From Chloranthus sessilifolius (taxonomy: Eukaryota; Streptophyta; Magnoliopsida; Chloranthales; Chloranthaceae), in assembly GCA_021018995.1 (NCBI GenBank), contig CM037595.1:95740491-95804490 (forward strand): a stretch of 64,000 bases of DNA. Reading direction: 5' to 3'. Every line of letters begins with the position of its first letter. Position 1 is the first letter of the stretch. Shown here one piece after another: positions 50,911-61,700 of this stretch. The translations under genes and the position numbers were made by a program. The notes below the pieces were generated by a model. That model did no database searches, was not told the DNA's origin, and saw only the letters and a list, made by a program, of their open reading frames with translations.

Positions 50911-50918
50911 ATTTTATA
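50911..50918 (-). promoter_or_regulatory. TATA box of the unrecognised gene
   Basis: On the minus strand GCAATATAAAATCCGG lies about 166 bp upstream of the ATG at 50745. A pyrimidine- and purine-patterned leader in between fits a plant 5' UTR. Confidence 0.5.
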
Positions 50919-52119
50919 TTGCCTTCCCTCCACTCCATTTAACAAAATTTAACTGTTAATTTTAAATCCGGCTACGCGCTTTTTCACAGCCCGGGCGTCA
51001 CTCAGCACCGTTGATTTTTCAGCCACGTGGCTATTTCAACGGCGATAACAAATTAGCAGCTCGGCAATCAGACTAGGTATTTCGTTTAGAGAAAATATTA
51101 GGTGTAGAATCGGAACCACAGATGTAATGCAGAATACATGAATGAAATTCAGCCTCAAGATGAGGTAGATGGACAGTTAAAGATTATTGGGTCAATTACA
51201 CTTACGAAAGTGTTCCATTCGAAGACGCCCTTATCCGAACGATATCGATTATCATATCGGCTACATTAAAATTTAAATTGAAAAAATATTTATAATAATT
51301 ATATTTATATATGCTTTGGGGAGTATGCCTCCAGCGGATCACTTGTTATTTGTCATGATCAACCCAAAACGAGATTAACATAAACAAATCTCATTTTAGG
51401 TTGATAAGTTATGATACATGTGTTTTTTTTTGTTTTTTTTAAATGTTAATCTTTTTGCCCTTCATTTGATGAGTGAAAGTTAAGATAACGCTTCAAAATT
51501 TTTGTGCAGTAATTTTTTATAACTTTGACCATATTTTTTATGATAAAATTGTTATAAAATTAAATTTCTTTTTTGAATGTGATTTGATCTATCTCGCTTA
51601 AGTTGTCACAACAATCAATCCTCGCAATGGCCGTCATATATAATGTCCACCCATGCCAAAAGAGAAGGAGAATGTGTTGAAGCAAGTATATCCGACTCTG
51701 ATATGAAATTGATAAAGAGCTATGCCAAATGCATTCTAACTTTTTTTAAATAAGTTTATATATAATATTTCTTATATTAGTTCACTAATCAAAGTATACC
51801 AATTCTCACTTTTGTACACATTATAGTAATTGACTTCCCATGTACTATTTTGATAGAATTCTAACTTGTGTCCGATCTCATTGATGATCCTTTGCATGGC
51901 TATTAAACTTTTTTCAAATATGTGCACTCAAATATTTATGGCTATTCTTATATTTTTTAATGCCTAATAAGTAAGCTCATCGATTGAATGATTTACATCT
52001 TTTTATCAGTGTCATTCTTTAGCGGGACATGTCTAATGATAGACCCAGATGATATGACATTAAGTGTTCTTTAATTTAATAAGTGTTCTTTAATTTAATA
52101 GTGTAAGATTATTTTAGTC
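50919..52119. other. Upstream intergenic DNA
   Basis: AT-rich DNA upstream of the gene at 50745. A short hairpin lies near 51355-51410 (ATGATCAACCCAAAACGAGA against its near-complement). AAGTGTTCTTTAATTTAAT is repeated in tandem at about 52062-52100. No gene is seen. Confidence 0.4.
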
Positions 52120-52399
52120 TAAGGATGCAAGTTTGGTGTGCGGACCGATTTGGTTTAATTTTTTTTTTTAAATCGAAATTGATTTGGTTCGATTCGGTAT
52201 AAGCAAAATACTTACTTTTTTTATTTTCTTAAGATATTTTTTTCAGTTTTTTTTGTTTACTCAACTTACCCTCTTGGTTTTCGGTTTTAAGCCATCCAAA
52301 TCGAACCGAATTGGAGTTCGGTTCAGCTTGTGTCAAATTTCGGTGTAGTTCGGGACCTTGGTTTTCGGTTCGATGCTCGGTTTAAAACTTGCATCCCTA
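52120..52399. mobile_element. hAT-type MITE, 280 bp
   Basis: Terminal inverted repeats TAAGGATGCAAG and TAGGGATGCAAG (complement of CTTGCATCCCTA) are flanked by a perfect 8 bp duplication TTTTAGTC at 52112-52119 and 52400-52407. The inside is AT-rich with GGTTTTCGGTTT and CGGTTCGAT words and no coding capacity. The 8 bp duplication is typical of hAT elements. Confidence 0.85.
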
Positions 52400-52765
52400 T
52401 TTTAGTCCCATAAGGTCAAAATTTCGGATTTCGTTTCGGTTTCAGTGGGGAGTGAAACCGAAATTTTGAACCATTCCCGTAAGGCTTAGATTTTTTAGAT
52501 TTAAAATCATGATACCTTTAAATTCACCCACCAAATTTGAATTCTCCCACATTGAAACCCATTGACTATTTTGAATTGGATGATAGAGATCATTTTTCAT
52601 CCCAATCTCTCACATGATTGGTCTTTAGATCATGGGCGTATAAATAGACCGAACAGATCGACAATTTTTTTATTTCACATGACACACATCCCCAAAAAGG
52701 AACCTTAAAATAAGGTTTGAGTTTAATGAGTTCCATGTGATGTTAAGGTTACTTTTTTAAGACCA
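52400..52765. repeat. Fold-back repeats, including family member 3
   Basis: A short CGAAATTTCGG-type palindromic piece (52425-52480) is followed by the words GATGATAGAGATCATTTTTC, CACATGACACACATCCCCAA and AGTTCCATGTGATG, shared with the fold-back family at 55.1-55.4 kb. Ends are not clear. Confidence 0.4.
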
Positions 52766-52990
52766 AAGAGCCATTAGCCCAATTGGTACCCTCCCTCCTG
52801 TGAGGGAAGAGGTTGTGGGTTTGATACTTGTCTTCCACGCTGTTTTCCACTCTTATCTTTATAAGGTGTGGGTAGGGTTTTATTAGTTAATCCTCATCAG
52901 TGTAATTAGTACTCTCTCAAGTTGCTCCTCAACTATCATATGTGTATGTGTATTTGCTCCTCAATTTTTGAGACTGTCTAAACGGTCTCA
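52766..52990 (+). mobile_element. tRNA-derived SINE
   Basis: An RNA polymerase III promoter is visible: box A TTAGCCCAATTGG (52775-52787) and box B GTGGGTTTGATAC (52815-52827), about 28 bp apart. It has the tRNA-like GAGCCATTAGCCCAATTGGT start common in plant SINEs. The body after box B (CACGCTGTTTTCCACTC, GGTGTGGGTAGGG) is not tRNA-like, which argues against a real tRNA gene. The 3' tail is not clearly defined. Confidence 0.55.
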
Positions 52991-53505
52991 AAAATTACTT
53001 TTCTAAGATTTATGTCAATTGAAATAAAAAATTCAATGTCTAATTGTCTTCTCGTATAAAAGTGGGGGCGAAATATAATCACCATTTTTCGATTCAAAGT
53101 GGTAAATAGGTTTTCAATGTAGGTGATTTTAAAGATTTTGTGATACACATAAAGCCATGACAGCTAACGATGGTAGGTGTAATCAACGGTGGGTACGGTG
53201 GGTGCGCCTACCTTTTCCTTGGCCAAATATTGTACCCTCTTATTATAGTATATTAAATTCTCCAAAGTTTCTGCCGCTTAATAGTATTGAAGCCTCCAAA
53301 GTTTTTCTATTTAAGTCAACGAAGACTGGGCTCTTATGCGTAAGAGCGACGCCGTTAGGGGCAACGCGCTCGTGAAGTTGACGCGTTCTCCTGACATTTC
53401 AAGAAGATTCGAGGAGCACGTTTGGGAGGTGAAAAAGGGGACGGCCGACGGCCTCATATATTTTTCTCAAGAATAAAAAGGACTCGAAGAGTCAGCGGTA
53501 GCGGT
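52991..53505. other. Intergenic DNA, nothing recognised
   Basis: A short open frame at 53157-53375 (MTANDGRCNQRWVRW) has no recognisable domain. No terminal repeats are found. The stretch 53390-53500 is somewhat GC-richer. Confidence 0.35.
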
Positions 53506-55053
53506 AGAGCTCTTAATGGGTCGGGCTGGCATGAATTGTGGCCCGCATTCAGCCCAAAAAAAAGTGACTTACTTTCAAATAAATTCGGCTTATTATTTAG
53601 ATCGAGTTAAACATATTCTAACTCGGATAAATTCGGGTCGTGCTTGAATTGAGTGTTCCAACACCCAGCCTAAACCCGACTAGAATAATATATATATATA
53701 TATATGGGAAAGAAGAAAATATGCTTGGGCGTAGAAATATTTCTACGCCAATTGATATGGGCGCGACACGTAGTACCCTTTTATAAGGTGATGGATGACA
53801 TTGAAACTATTTTACTAATTAGGGTTTCACTTTTAAAATATTTTAAAAGTTGAATATCCTTTCACCCGTCATTTTGAACTTTTTTAGCAATTTTTTTAAA
53901 ATTTCTTTATTTTCTCTCTTTTTTTCTAACAAAATGTCAAATTTATTTTTTCAGTGATTTATTTTTTCAGATATATTTTATTCAAAAAAATGAACGCCTG
54001 ATAACGAAGCGCTAGCACCTTTGCAGAGAAGAGCCAACATCTCGTTTTAGGGGCGCCGACGCTTCGTTTAGGGGCGTTAGTGCTTCGATTAAAAAAAAAT
54101 TATTTTTATAAAAGCAATAACACCACTAAAATGAAGCAACGCTTTAAGGGAGCTTCGGGGAATAAAAATTAAAAAAATTATTTATTTTTATTTTATTTTT
54201 TATGGATGCGCCAGCGCTCCTAAACGGAGTGTTGGTGCTTCGTTTTAGGGGCACCGACGCTTTGATAATTTTTATTTTATTTTATTTTATTTTTTTCGAA
54301 ACGTCAACGCCTCGTTTTAGGGGAGCCGATGCTTCGTTTAGGGGCATTGGCGCTTCGCTCTCGAAATGCTAGTACTTCGCTACCGAATGCCACATTTTTT
54401 GTATAAAATATACATGAAAAATAAGTCTGACACTTTATTGAAAAAATAGAGAAAATAAAGAGACTTTTAAAAAGTCAAGAATAACGGTTGGAATGATATT
54501 TAACTTTTAAAAGTGTAACCTAGTTTGTGAAGTGGACCCCATGTCACACATCACTTTACAAAAAGGACGCTACATGTCGTGCTCATATCACTTGGCGTAG
54601 AGATATCTCTACGCGCGAGCACATATCCCCAGACCTATATATATATATATATCCTTTTGAAGTTATAATAAAAATTCCTTTTAATTAAATTTAATTTACT
54701 TAAATGCCCTGAGATTAATTGTTGTTCGTTATAACCAATGTGCAACAAAGTAAAGTGAAATATTTGAATAAAAGTATGTACCTAAGCCTATATAATGTTA
54801 ATATAATTATTTAATTAAATTTTTAACCTTCTTCAAACTTTTATTAGAAAAAAAACAGTCCAAGCCCAATCAAATTTTATTAGTAATAAAAAATCGAAAA
54901 ATTCCCAAGCCCGGCCTAACTCGGTAGGGGCCGGGCTTGGGATGAGTACATCGCAGCCCAGGTTAAGACCGAGTTGAAAAATTTGGGAACCCTGCTTGAG
55001 AAGGTTAGAGCCGGGTTGAACCCCAGCCCGACCCTAATCCAGCCCCTTGAGAG
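53506..55053. mobile_element. GGGTCGGGCTGG-type non-autonomous element, split by a nested MITE
   Basis: The left end reads CTTAATGGGTCGGGCTGGCA. The right end, complemented, reads CTGGATTAGGGTCGGGCTGG. Both inner flanks have CGGGCTT, AACTCGG and AAATTCGGG words. The 930 bp element at 53706-54635 sits inside it. Removing that would leave about 0.6 kb, the size of a common hAT-like MITE. No clear target duplication is seen. Confidence 0.4.
53706..54635. mobile_element. TA-targeted MITE with palindromic subterminal motif (copy A)
   Basis: The left arm (GGGCGTAGAAATATTTCTAC, then GCCAATTGATATGGGCGCGA and CACGTAG) and right arm (complement GCGTAGAGATATCTCTACGC, CAAGTGATATGAGCACGACA) are long inverted repeats of over 150 bp. 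Both ends abut runs of TATATA. The middle holds imperfect copies of a 19-20 bp unit GGGGCGCCGACGCTTCGTTT. No coding region is found. Confidence 0.7.
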
Positions 55054-55089
55054 CCTTAGTCACTAGTATCATGAGGTAGGATTAGAAAC

Positions 55090-55440
55090 ACGGGTGCGTT
55101 ATTTGCACCCATTTTTCTTGTGAAAAAATGTTGACTGCCTTGAATCTGTTGATGGAGATCTTTTTAGTCTCAATATTCCACAAAAATAGATATTGAGAAT
55201 ATAGCGCACCTATTAGATGGTCACATGCTGATTTCATGTGGGACACATCCCCAAAAGTGATCGTGCTTATGGGTTTATCATGAGAAAGGGTTCTCAAGTG
55301 TCACTTTTGGGGATGTGTGTCACATGGAATCATCCATGATCTCAAGATCTAGTGTGTGGGAGATTGGGACAAAAAAAACTATATCGTCTGATTCAAGGCA
55401 ATCAATGATTTTTTATGGTGGAATTATGTGTGTTTTTCAT
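55090..55440. repeat. Fold-back repeat, family member 4
   Basis: Inverted arms GGGACACATCCCCAAAAGTG (55250) and CACTTTTGGGGATGTGTGTC (55300) surround a short centre. The flanks carry CATGATCTCAAGATC, GATTCAAGGCAATCAATGAT and TTGGGA words shared with other members. Confidence 0.6.
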
Positions 55441-55465
55441 AAGGAAAATGGGTTCAAATAATGTC

Positions 55466-55543
<78 letters not shown>
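55466..55543. repeat. (TC)n(TA)n compound microsatellite
   Basis: About 26 bp of TC followed by about 52 bp of TA, directly adjoining the left end of the MITE at 55544. Confidence 0.95.
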
Positions 55544-55545
<2 letters not shown>

Positions 55546-56208
55546 GGCCTGAGATTATGTACCCGAGCGTAGAGATATCTTTGTGCCTATTGATATGGGC
55601 ATGACACGTGGCACTTTTTTGTGAAGTGACGGGTGTTGCTTTATAATTATTTAATCACGTTTTAACTAGGATTACCTTTGTTTAAAAAAAGTAGATAACT
55701 TTTTTGAAATAACATGCGCCTGACTATTTGGGTGTTATAACCCCGCCAACCCACCTCTTTTCCACTAAAGGGGTATCGGTGCTTCACTATCGGGGTGTCA
55801 GCGCCTCGCTATCGAAGTGTCAGTGCTCTTTTCTCTCGGGATGTCAGTGTTTCGCTTCTCTATTGGGGTGTCAGCACTTCGCTATAGGGGTATTACTGCC
55901 TCGCTATCGAGGTGCTAGTACTTCGCTATCGAGGTGTAAGCGCTTTGCTATCGAGAGCCCACACTTTTTAATAAAATAGATCTGGTAAAAAAAAAAAGTC
56001 TCACACTTCCTTTGAAAATGGGAGAGAAGAGAGAAAAGAAAGCGACATCTAAAAAAGTCAAGTATGATAGTTAAAAGGAAATATAACTTTTAAATATTTT
56101 AAGATTTTAACTCTAATTAGAAAAGTGAGGCCCCATACCACATGTCGTTTATAGAGCAATCTGGGTGTAGAGAAATCTCTACGCCCGGGCACATTCTCTC
56201 CTCACTCA
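55544..56208. mobile_element. TA-targeted MITE (copy B)
   Basis: Same family as 53706-54635. The left arm CCGAGCGTAGAGATATCTTT, then ATTGATATGGGCATGACACG, pairs with the right arm whose complement is CCCGGGCGTAGAGATTTC. It is flanked by TATATA on both sides. The middle has about eight copies of a 19-21 bp unit of the form GGGTGTCAGCGCCTCGCTAT. No coding region is found. Confidence 0.7.
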
Positions 56209-56824
56209 TATATATTTATGTCCCATATTTTATATCGAAAGTTGACTATCATAGTTGTTAAGAACCTTGGAAACAGTGAAAGCCAACTTTTTATGCACAA
56301 GCTAGGTTGGTTACGAGCTAGAAAATATATTTCAATAAAATATTTCTCATATTCAATAGCAGAGCTAGGATTTTCCTCTATGGGAGGCATAACATTATAA
56401 ATATTTAAAGTTGAAAAGTATCAAATATATTCGATTTTGCTTACAAAATGACATGTCTCATTAACATCATTGACAGCTAAAACCCTTTCACTTCCAAAAA
56501 ATAACTCTCAGTAAATTGACATTTACAATGATATATCATTCAAAGTACAAAAAAATTCTAGTGGACACTTCGTAAGGCAATTGTCCTCGACGCTTTATCA
56601 TGTTACCCAAATCCGTCGCATGTCTGCCATCACTCATCGCCCTTTTCCCATTGCGCTTTGACCGTCAGACATCGTTGATTGCCGTTAGACATTCATTCAG
56701 TTGGAGCTATTTAAGTAAGACTAAGAGAGCGGGATGAGGGAGAGAAAGTTGAGAGATGAATAGATATAAAGATGTAATTTTTTTTTTCCCAGAACAAGAC
56801 AACTTGAGACTTTGCGTTTTTATT
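56209..56824. other. Intergenic DNA, nothing recognised
   Basis: AT-rich, with a CACTCATCGCCCTTTTCCC stretch at 56630-56720 that has no clear frame. Confidence 0.35.
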
Positions 56825-57268
56825 AAGGGTACCTATATTAGCGCCCACTCAATCTCTGAAAGCGCGCACGTCGAAAACCCCTTTAAAACCATTGATTGCT
56901 TTGGATCAGATGATGGAGATTGTCTTTCATGTTGATCTTCCGCACAATGGATCTTGAGATCATGTCTCACCTATCATACGGTTAGTCTGTGATTCTACAT
57001 GTCACAGATCCCCGAACAATGGCCCTAAAATCACGTTTGAGCATGATGCCTGCCATAAGATTCAAGGGGCATTTTTTGGGGATCTGTGAGATTGTGACAC
57101 TGAAATAAAAAATTGGTCGTTTGATAGGTGCGACATGATCTCAAGTTCTAGTGTGTTGAAGATCGGGGTGAAAACCGATCTCCCTCATTTGATCCGAAGC
57201 AATCAAAGTTTTGACAGGGTTGCACACGTGGCACTTTCAGAGATCTTGGAGCCGCTAAAAGTAGCCTT
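56825..57268. mobile_element. Fold-back MITE-like element, family member 5 (best preserved)
   Basis: The left end AAGGGTACCTATATTAGCG and right end (complement AAGGCTACTTTTAGCGG) are followed by shared CTCTGAAAG, CACG, TTGATTGCTT, GGATCA and GAGAT words in inverted order, so arms of about 110 bp. The centre has TGTCACAGATCCCCGAACAA and its near-complement TTTTTGGGGATCTGTGAGA. No coding region is found. The target duplication is unclear. Confidence 0.65.
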
Positions 57269-58739
57269 TTGTTAAAGACTCGAGGAGATAGTATGTGGTG
57301 TGCTAACTCACGTCATGTGTTTATTTGAATTAAAAAAAAAAAACAAGTGTAAGTGTGAACGAAGTTTTGTACAAAATTATTTTTAAAAAAAAGTCACTGT
57401 GGGCATCTGCCCATGTTGGGCCTTAACTAGGCCCGCCACTACTCATATCATTTTCAATCACTGAATTCTAAGGAATTCGATGATATCTAACCAATGACTA
57501 GATACCCTTCCAATTAAAAACACTAATTCTTTTGATGATCAGCCATCATGAGACATGGATGCACTATATGAATTCATTTTCGAGACGAGTTACCAAGATT
57601 TCGTCATGAGGTTCATCCACGAGTTTATCACTCCCACAATGATCCATGCTTATCAATCATATGAGTCCGGCTTTCGGAGTGGGGCTTTTTCATCTATCGC
57701 CCTCTATTTCATATCTCCTGAGTCTCTGATAAAGACACCAGGCTTCACATCTATCTCGTAACTTGAAGGCGATGATGTTGATGAAGACCTACACTTAAGA
57801 TTTATTTTATTTATTTCGAATATGTAGGTACTGTACTTTTGTTCAGTAGCTTTTAGTTAGAGGTAGTCTATTTTAATTTAATTTATGGGGCATCGACTGC
57901 GATACCCGAAAGTGTAAAAGTCTGCCATTTCAATAAAACTCTCCTAACGAGGAGATATATGTCATAATTTATTTGCCATAGATTTATCTTCTATGCAAAT
58001 TTATTGTTTGCAATGATGTATCCTAAACCTTGTTAAATTTGGTTACTATAATGCTCATCATTTAACTTTTTATCACTTGATACTCTTCATCTAACTTTTT
58101 ATCACTTCTAGGAATCGTAGTAAGCCACCACTCTGAGCTATTAAGTTACTAGATTTGTGAAATCTTGATCACTAATTAAGGGTAAAATGTTTTTGCTCAA
58201 ATTCAATGTGCTCAAGTAATTACACTTTTCTTATAAAAAAGAAAATGAGATCCATGATATAAAATTTCACTTAAGAACCAATTCATGTCGAAGGCCAAAA
58301 TGCGGTGGATGGCAAATTACAAGAGACAGTAGAAGAGAAGAATTAATCTAAGGCCCTGTTCGAGAGCCAAGAATGGCTCAAATTCTGAGCAATTTCCATA
58401 GAAACTGCAAAATGGGGCAATTTTCTGAACTAATTTGAGAGTTTGCATAGGGAGGGGGGCTTTCTGAGATTTTTCGAGGGAAAACGACAGGTGGTCGTCT
58501 GAGCTAGGAAAGTGGTATGTGATGTATACTTTTCCTGCTTTGATACACTAGATCTCAGCTCCTTTTAGGTGGTATTTCTGATGGTCATCGGCAACGATCA
58601 GAATGCATCGGTGGCTGGTTGTCGTCGGTCAATTTGCATATGCGAGTAAGCCATCCGTCCAATGGGAAGCCACCTTTTGAGCATTAGTGTATGAGGGTTA
58701 CACACAAACTTTTCCTCAAATCCCTGGTTCTCTTTGTTT
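57269..58739. other. Intergenic DNA with one small doubtful frame
   Basis: A 68-codon frame at 57555-57761 (MDALYEFIFETSYQDFVMRF) ends TAA. An AATAAA lies about 170 bp further, but no domain is recognised and no promoter is seen. Near 58355 GGCCCTGTTCGAGAGCC resembles a hAT-type end without a partner. The rest is featureless. Confidence 0.3.
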
Positions 58740-61700
58740 TTATATAGAAGACAACATTTATATTAAATCAGGGAAAATCTGAAATAACAATATCAAAGAG
58801 CTAGAGAGGGGCATCCTCCAACTAAATCTCATTGCATCCATCACCATGACCTATTTTATCTAACAAATCAGCAACACCATTTGCAGATCTATAGACAAGT
58901 GACCAGGAGTACGACCTAAAAACCTTCACGACACTTTTTAAGTTATCAAAGAGATTAGTCAACCCCGACAGATCCTTGCCCTGACAATCAACTCCATGAA
59001 CAATTCTTGAAGAATCACCTTAAAAAATAACTCTATTAAAAGCTATTTCAGAAGCAAACTTAGTAGCTTCAAAAAGACTAATAGCCTCACAATGATCAGC
59101 CGAAGAGAAGTTCTTGCAATTTTTTACCAGGGCACCCATAACACGCCCCAAGTGATCTCTTATGATAATTCCTATCCCAACAGGCCCAGTTTGTGAGCAC
59201 CAAACTCCGTCAAAGTTAACCTTGTATATACTTGTAGCAAGCGGAACCCAAGTTCTTGGAATAGGCAGACAGTTAACACGGTAGGGGCCTTCACCATTAC
59301 CTAGTGGAAATCAGCAAGTAGGCTAGTCACAGAACTGACAATGGACATGGGCTCCCTCGATTTTTCTCCATGAAGAATTTTATTCCTTTCATTCCATAGC
59401 GCCCACGCCAAAGTAAAGAAAAGATCCAGGTGAGAAGGGCCAGCCATAGATATAAATTCCAAGACCCACTCTTTGAAATTTAGATGGTTGTGCAAGTAAG
59501 TCCTAATACTCATAAGAGAGTTGAACCACGTAGCCTTTGCTTTAGGGAAATCTCTGAGAGCATGTTCCATAGATTCAATTGAGTTGTCACAAACATCGCA
59601 CATAGGGAGTATACTATGGATTTTTTGTTGGAGGATTTTCTTAACTGAGAGGATGTTGGAACACGCCCGCCATACAAAGATTTTAATTTTATACGGGATT
59701 TTTGTGTTCCATTGATGCTTTCAAAGAGCTGGAGAGGGGCATCCTCCAACTAAATCTCATTGCATCCATCACCATGACCTATTTTATCTAACAAATCAGC
59801 AACACCATTTGCAGATCTATAGACAAGTGACCAGGAGTACGACCTAAAAACCTTCACGACACTTTTTAAGTTATCAAAGAGATTAGTCAACCCCGACAGA
59901 TCCTTGCCCTGACAATCAACTCCATGAACAATTCTTGAAGAATCACCTTAAAAAATAACTCTATTAAAAGCTGTTTCAGAAGCAAACTAGTAGCTTCAAA
60001 AAGACTAATAGCCTCACAATGATCAGCCGAAGAGAAGTTCTTGCAATTTTTTACCAGGGCACCCATAACACGCCCCAAGTGATCTCTTATGATAATTCCT
60101 ATCCCAACAGGCCCAGTTTGCGAGCACCAAACTCCGTCAAAGTTAACCTTGTATATACTTGTAGCAAGCGGAACCCAAGTTCTTGGAATAGGCAGAGATG
60201 AGACAGTTAACACGGTAGGGGCCTTCACCATTACCTAGTGGAAATCAGCAAGTAGGCTAGTCACAGAACTGACAATGGACAGGGGCTCCCTCGATTTTTC
60301 TCCATGAAGAATTTTATTCCTTTCATTCCATAGCGCCCACGCCAAAGTAAAGAAAAGATCCAGGTGAGAAGGGCCAGCCATAGATATAAATTCCAAGACC
60401 CACTCTTTGAAATTTAGATGGTTGTGCAAGTAAGTCCTAATACTCATAAGAGAGTTGAACCACGTAGCCTTTGCTTTAGGGAAATCTCTGAGAGCATGTT
60501 CCATAGATTCAATTGAGTTGTCACAAACATCGCACATAGGGAGTATACTATGGATTTTTTGCTGGAGGATTTTCTTAACTGAGAGGATGTTGGAACACGC
60601 CCGCCATACAAAGATTTTAATTTTATTCGGGATTTTTGTGTTCCATGGATGCTTCCAAAGAGGGAAAGTGGGATAGTTGCTGGAAGAGGCTCTCTTATCA
60701 TTATTTTCAGCACACTCCCTGACTATTCCGTAAGCACTTTTAACAGAAAAAGGCTATCCTTTGAAGAGCCCATGCCAATTTGTCTTGTTTGTCGGTCAAG
60801 GGGAGAGGAATAGACAAAATAGTTTAGAATCTTCCTCAAGGAAATAATTCCTAACCTTGTGCTCATCCCATTTGATGGGAACCTTCAGAATGAGGTTCGA
60901 CACTTTTTCATTAATTTCCATAGGAGTAATAACTTTAAAAGTGGAAGGCCTAGGGATCCACCTATCCCCCCATATGGAAATAAGGTCACCATTACCAACC
61001 CTCCAGATACGGCCCTTTTCCACAATGCTTCTAGTGGACAAAATGCTAGCCCACATGAAAGAGGAATTAGGCTTCACTTTTGCTGAAAAAATGGTACTAT
61101 TGGGATAGTACTTAGCTTTGAGAACGCATGATGCAGTAGCCATAGGATTTGAGCACAATCTCCAAAAATGTTTGGCAAGGAGGGTAGTATTAAAGGACAT
61201 CGGATCTTTAAAACCCAATCAGTGAATACCTTTCCACTATGACTCCACCAAAATTTTGCAATAATTGCTTAAATTTCTTGAATGAGAGAGATTGGTATCC
61301 TGAAACAACTCAACATATATGTGGGCATAGCTTGGGCCACAACTTTGATCAAAACTTCTTTTCCAGCTTTAGAGAGAAGCTTTCCTTTCCAACATATGAG
61401 TCTTGTCCAGGTTCGATCTTTAATGGGCATAAACGCAGCTCTCTTAGATTGTCCCACAATCATAGGTAAACCTAGATATTTCTCATTTGGGCCGGCCCCT
61501 TTAACTTGTAAAAGGTTGAGAATATTTTGTCTCAAAGAATTTGGAAAATTCCTACTAAAAGAGATTTTCGATTCGTCAAGATTTATAATTTGACCTAAAG
61601 CCTCTTCGTAAAGTTTGAGGATATTCATAATTTTCCCACATTCCTGTTCATTTGCCAAATGATATAGTATACTATCATCAGTAAAAAACAAATGGGAAAT

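Noticed and set aside
52766-52830. Genuine tRNA gene
   Set aside because: Boxes A and B are present, but the acceptor stem and the rest of the cloverleaf are not; a SINE fits better.
57555-57761. Small protein gene
   Set aside because: No domain, no promoter and no homologue that I recognise. Kept only as a note in the intergenic entry.
58356-58735. hAT-type element starting GGCCCTGTTCG
   Set aside because: No matching opposite end or target duplication could be found.
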